This document shows positions 36,359-36,723 of a DNA stretch of 36,723 bases, one piece after another. Position numbers and translations under genes: made by a program. Source of the stretch: Candidatus Aminicenantota bacterium (lineage in GTDB: Bacteria > Acidobacteriota > Aminicenantia > UBA2199); assembly GCA_030610885.1 (NCBI GenBank), contig JAUWQW010000013.1, positions 1 through 36,723 on the forward strand, written 5' to 3'. Every line of letters begins with the position of its first letter. Within the stretch, counting starts at the first letter, position 1. The notes under the pieces were generated by a model. The model had not been told where the DNA came from. It saw nothing but the letters and a program-made list of their open reading frames with translations, and made no database searches.

Positions 36359-36723
36359 TGAATCTAAGCTACATAGAATAGCAACTCATATTATTTGTTT
36401 TAAAAATCAAAAAGCGAGAAGAAGTTTAATAAAAGCTAATATTGATTTAAAAAAATTATATAAATTCAGCAAAAAAGAATTAAATTCTGTAGGTTTTAAT
36501 AAAGATGAAATAAATGATATTAAATTTAATTATAGAGAAATTGCTGAAAAAGAGATTCACAAGTGTAAATTAAATAATACCTACTTGATTTTTAAAGAAG
36601 ATGAATTTTACCCTTCACTCTTACCTGAAATTTATGACTCACCCGATTTTATCTATGTGATAGGAGATACTAGTGTTTTAAAAACGGTTAAAATTGCTGT
36701 GGTTGGCTCAAGAAGACCTAGCT
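36345..36723 (+). CDS. dprA: DNA-processing protein DprA, N-terminal part (runs off window)
   Basis: Translation '..YPSLLPEIYDSPDFIYVIGDTSVLKTVKIAVVGSRRPS' is the DprA Rossmann start. Absent from the ORF track because there is no stop in the window. Confidence 0.9.
   Translation, partial: MYCLDESKLHRIATHIICFKNQKARRSLIKANIDLKKLYKFSKKELNSVGFNKDEINDIKFNYREIAEKEIHKCKLNNTYLIFKEDEFYPSLLPEIYDSPDFIYVIGDTSVLKTVKIAVVGSRRPS

Noticed and set aside
1-36723. CRISPR array
   Set aside because: No regularly spaced repeats of 24-40 bp with unique spacers were seen. The repeated modules are kilobases apart.
1-36723. tRNA or rRNA genes
   Set aside because: No GTTCRANYC T-loop with matching acceptor arms or rRNA signature was noticed. 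The only strong GC-rich RNA-like island is 13498-13612, which is not tRNA-shaped.

Overview
The window has two parts. Positions ~1-12.5 kb are accessory and mosaic. They hold a 5'-truncated SMC/RecN-like ATPase, an orphan 374-aa ORF and a small holin-like membrane protein. Each of these is followed on the + strand by an integron attC-like element, and a ~95-bp promoter/leader module is repeated. Next come a DUF4412-like periplasmic protein, a decayed ZIP transporter and a compact three-gene operon: a divergent alanine-racemase/GNAT fusion, an unusual SAM methyltransferase and a sodium/solute symporter. That operon sits between two copies of a 54-bp direct repeat. A UbiE-like methyltransferase and a hybrid PAS histidine kinase close this part. 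Positions ~12.5-36.7 kb are much more AT-rich and look chromosomal: APH-like kinase, GT4, an ECF sigma/anti-sigma/Spy-like cluster, SpoIIE phosphatase, a ParE-type TA pair, PgsA, YhcC-like radical SAM, M1 peptidase, GalE, GGDEF protein, PepD, SplB-like radical SAM, alkaline-phosphatase-superfamily protein, NusG-like protein, sulfotransferase, RodZ-like protein, DUF1232, HU, Usp, and DprA cut by the window end. A GC-rich ~115-bp intergenic island at 13498-13612 looks like an independently transcribed structured RNA with two CCUCCUU (anti-Shine-Dalgarno) motifs. The best candidates for something undescribed are the racemase-GNAT/methyltransferase/symporter operon, the attC-plus-leader cassette array, and this RNA. 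All family calls were made by eye, with no database search.
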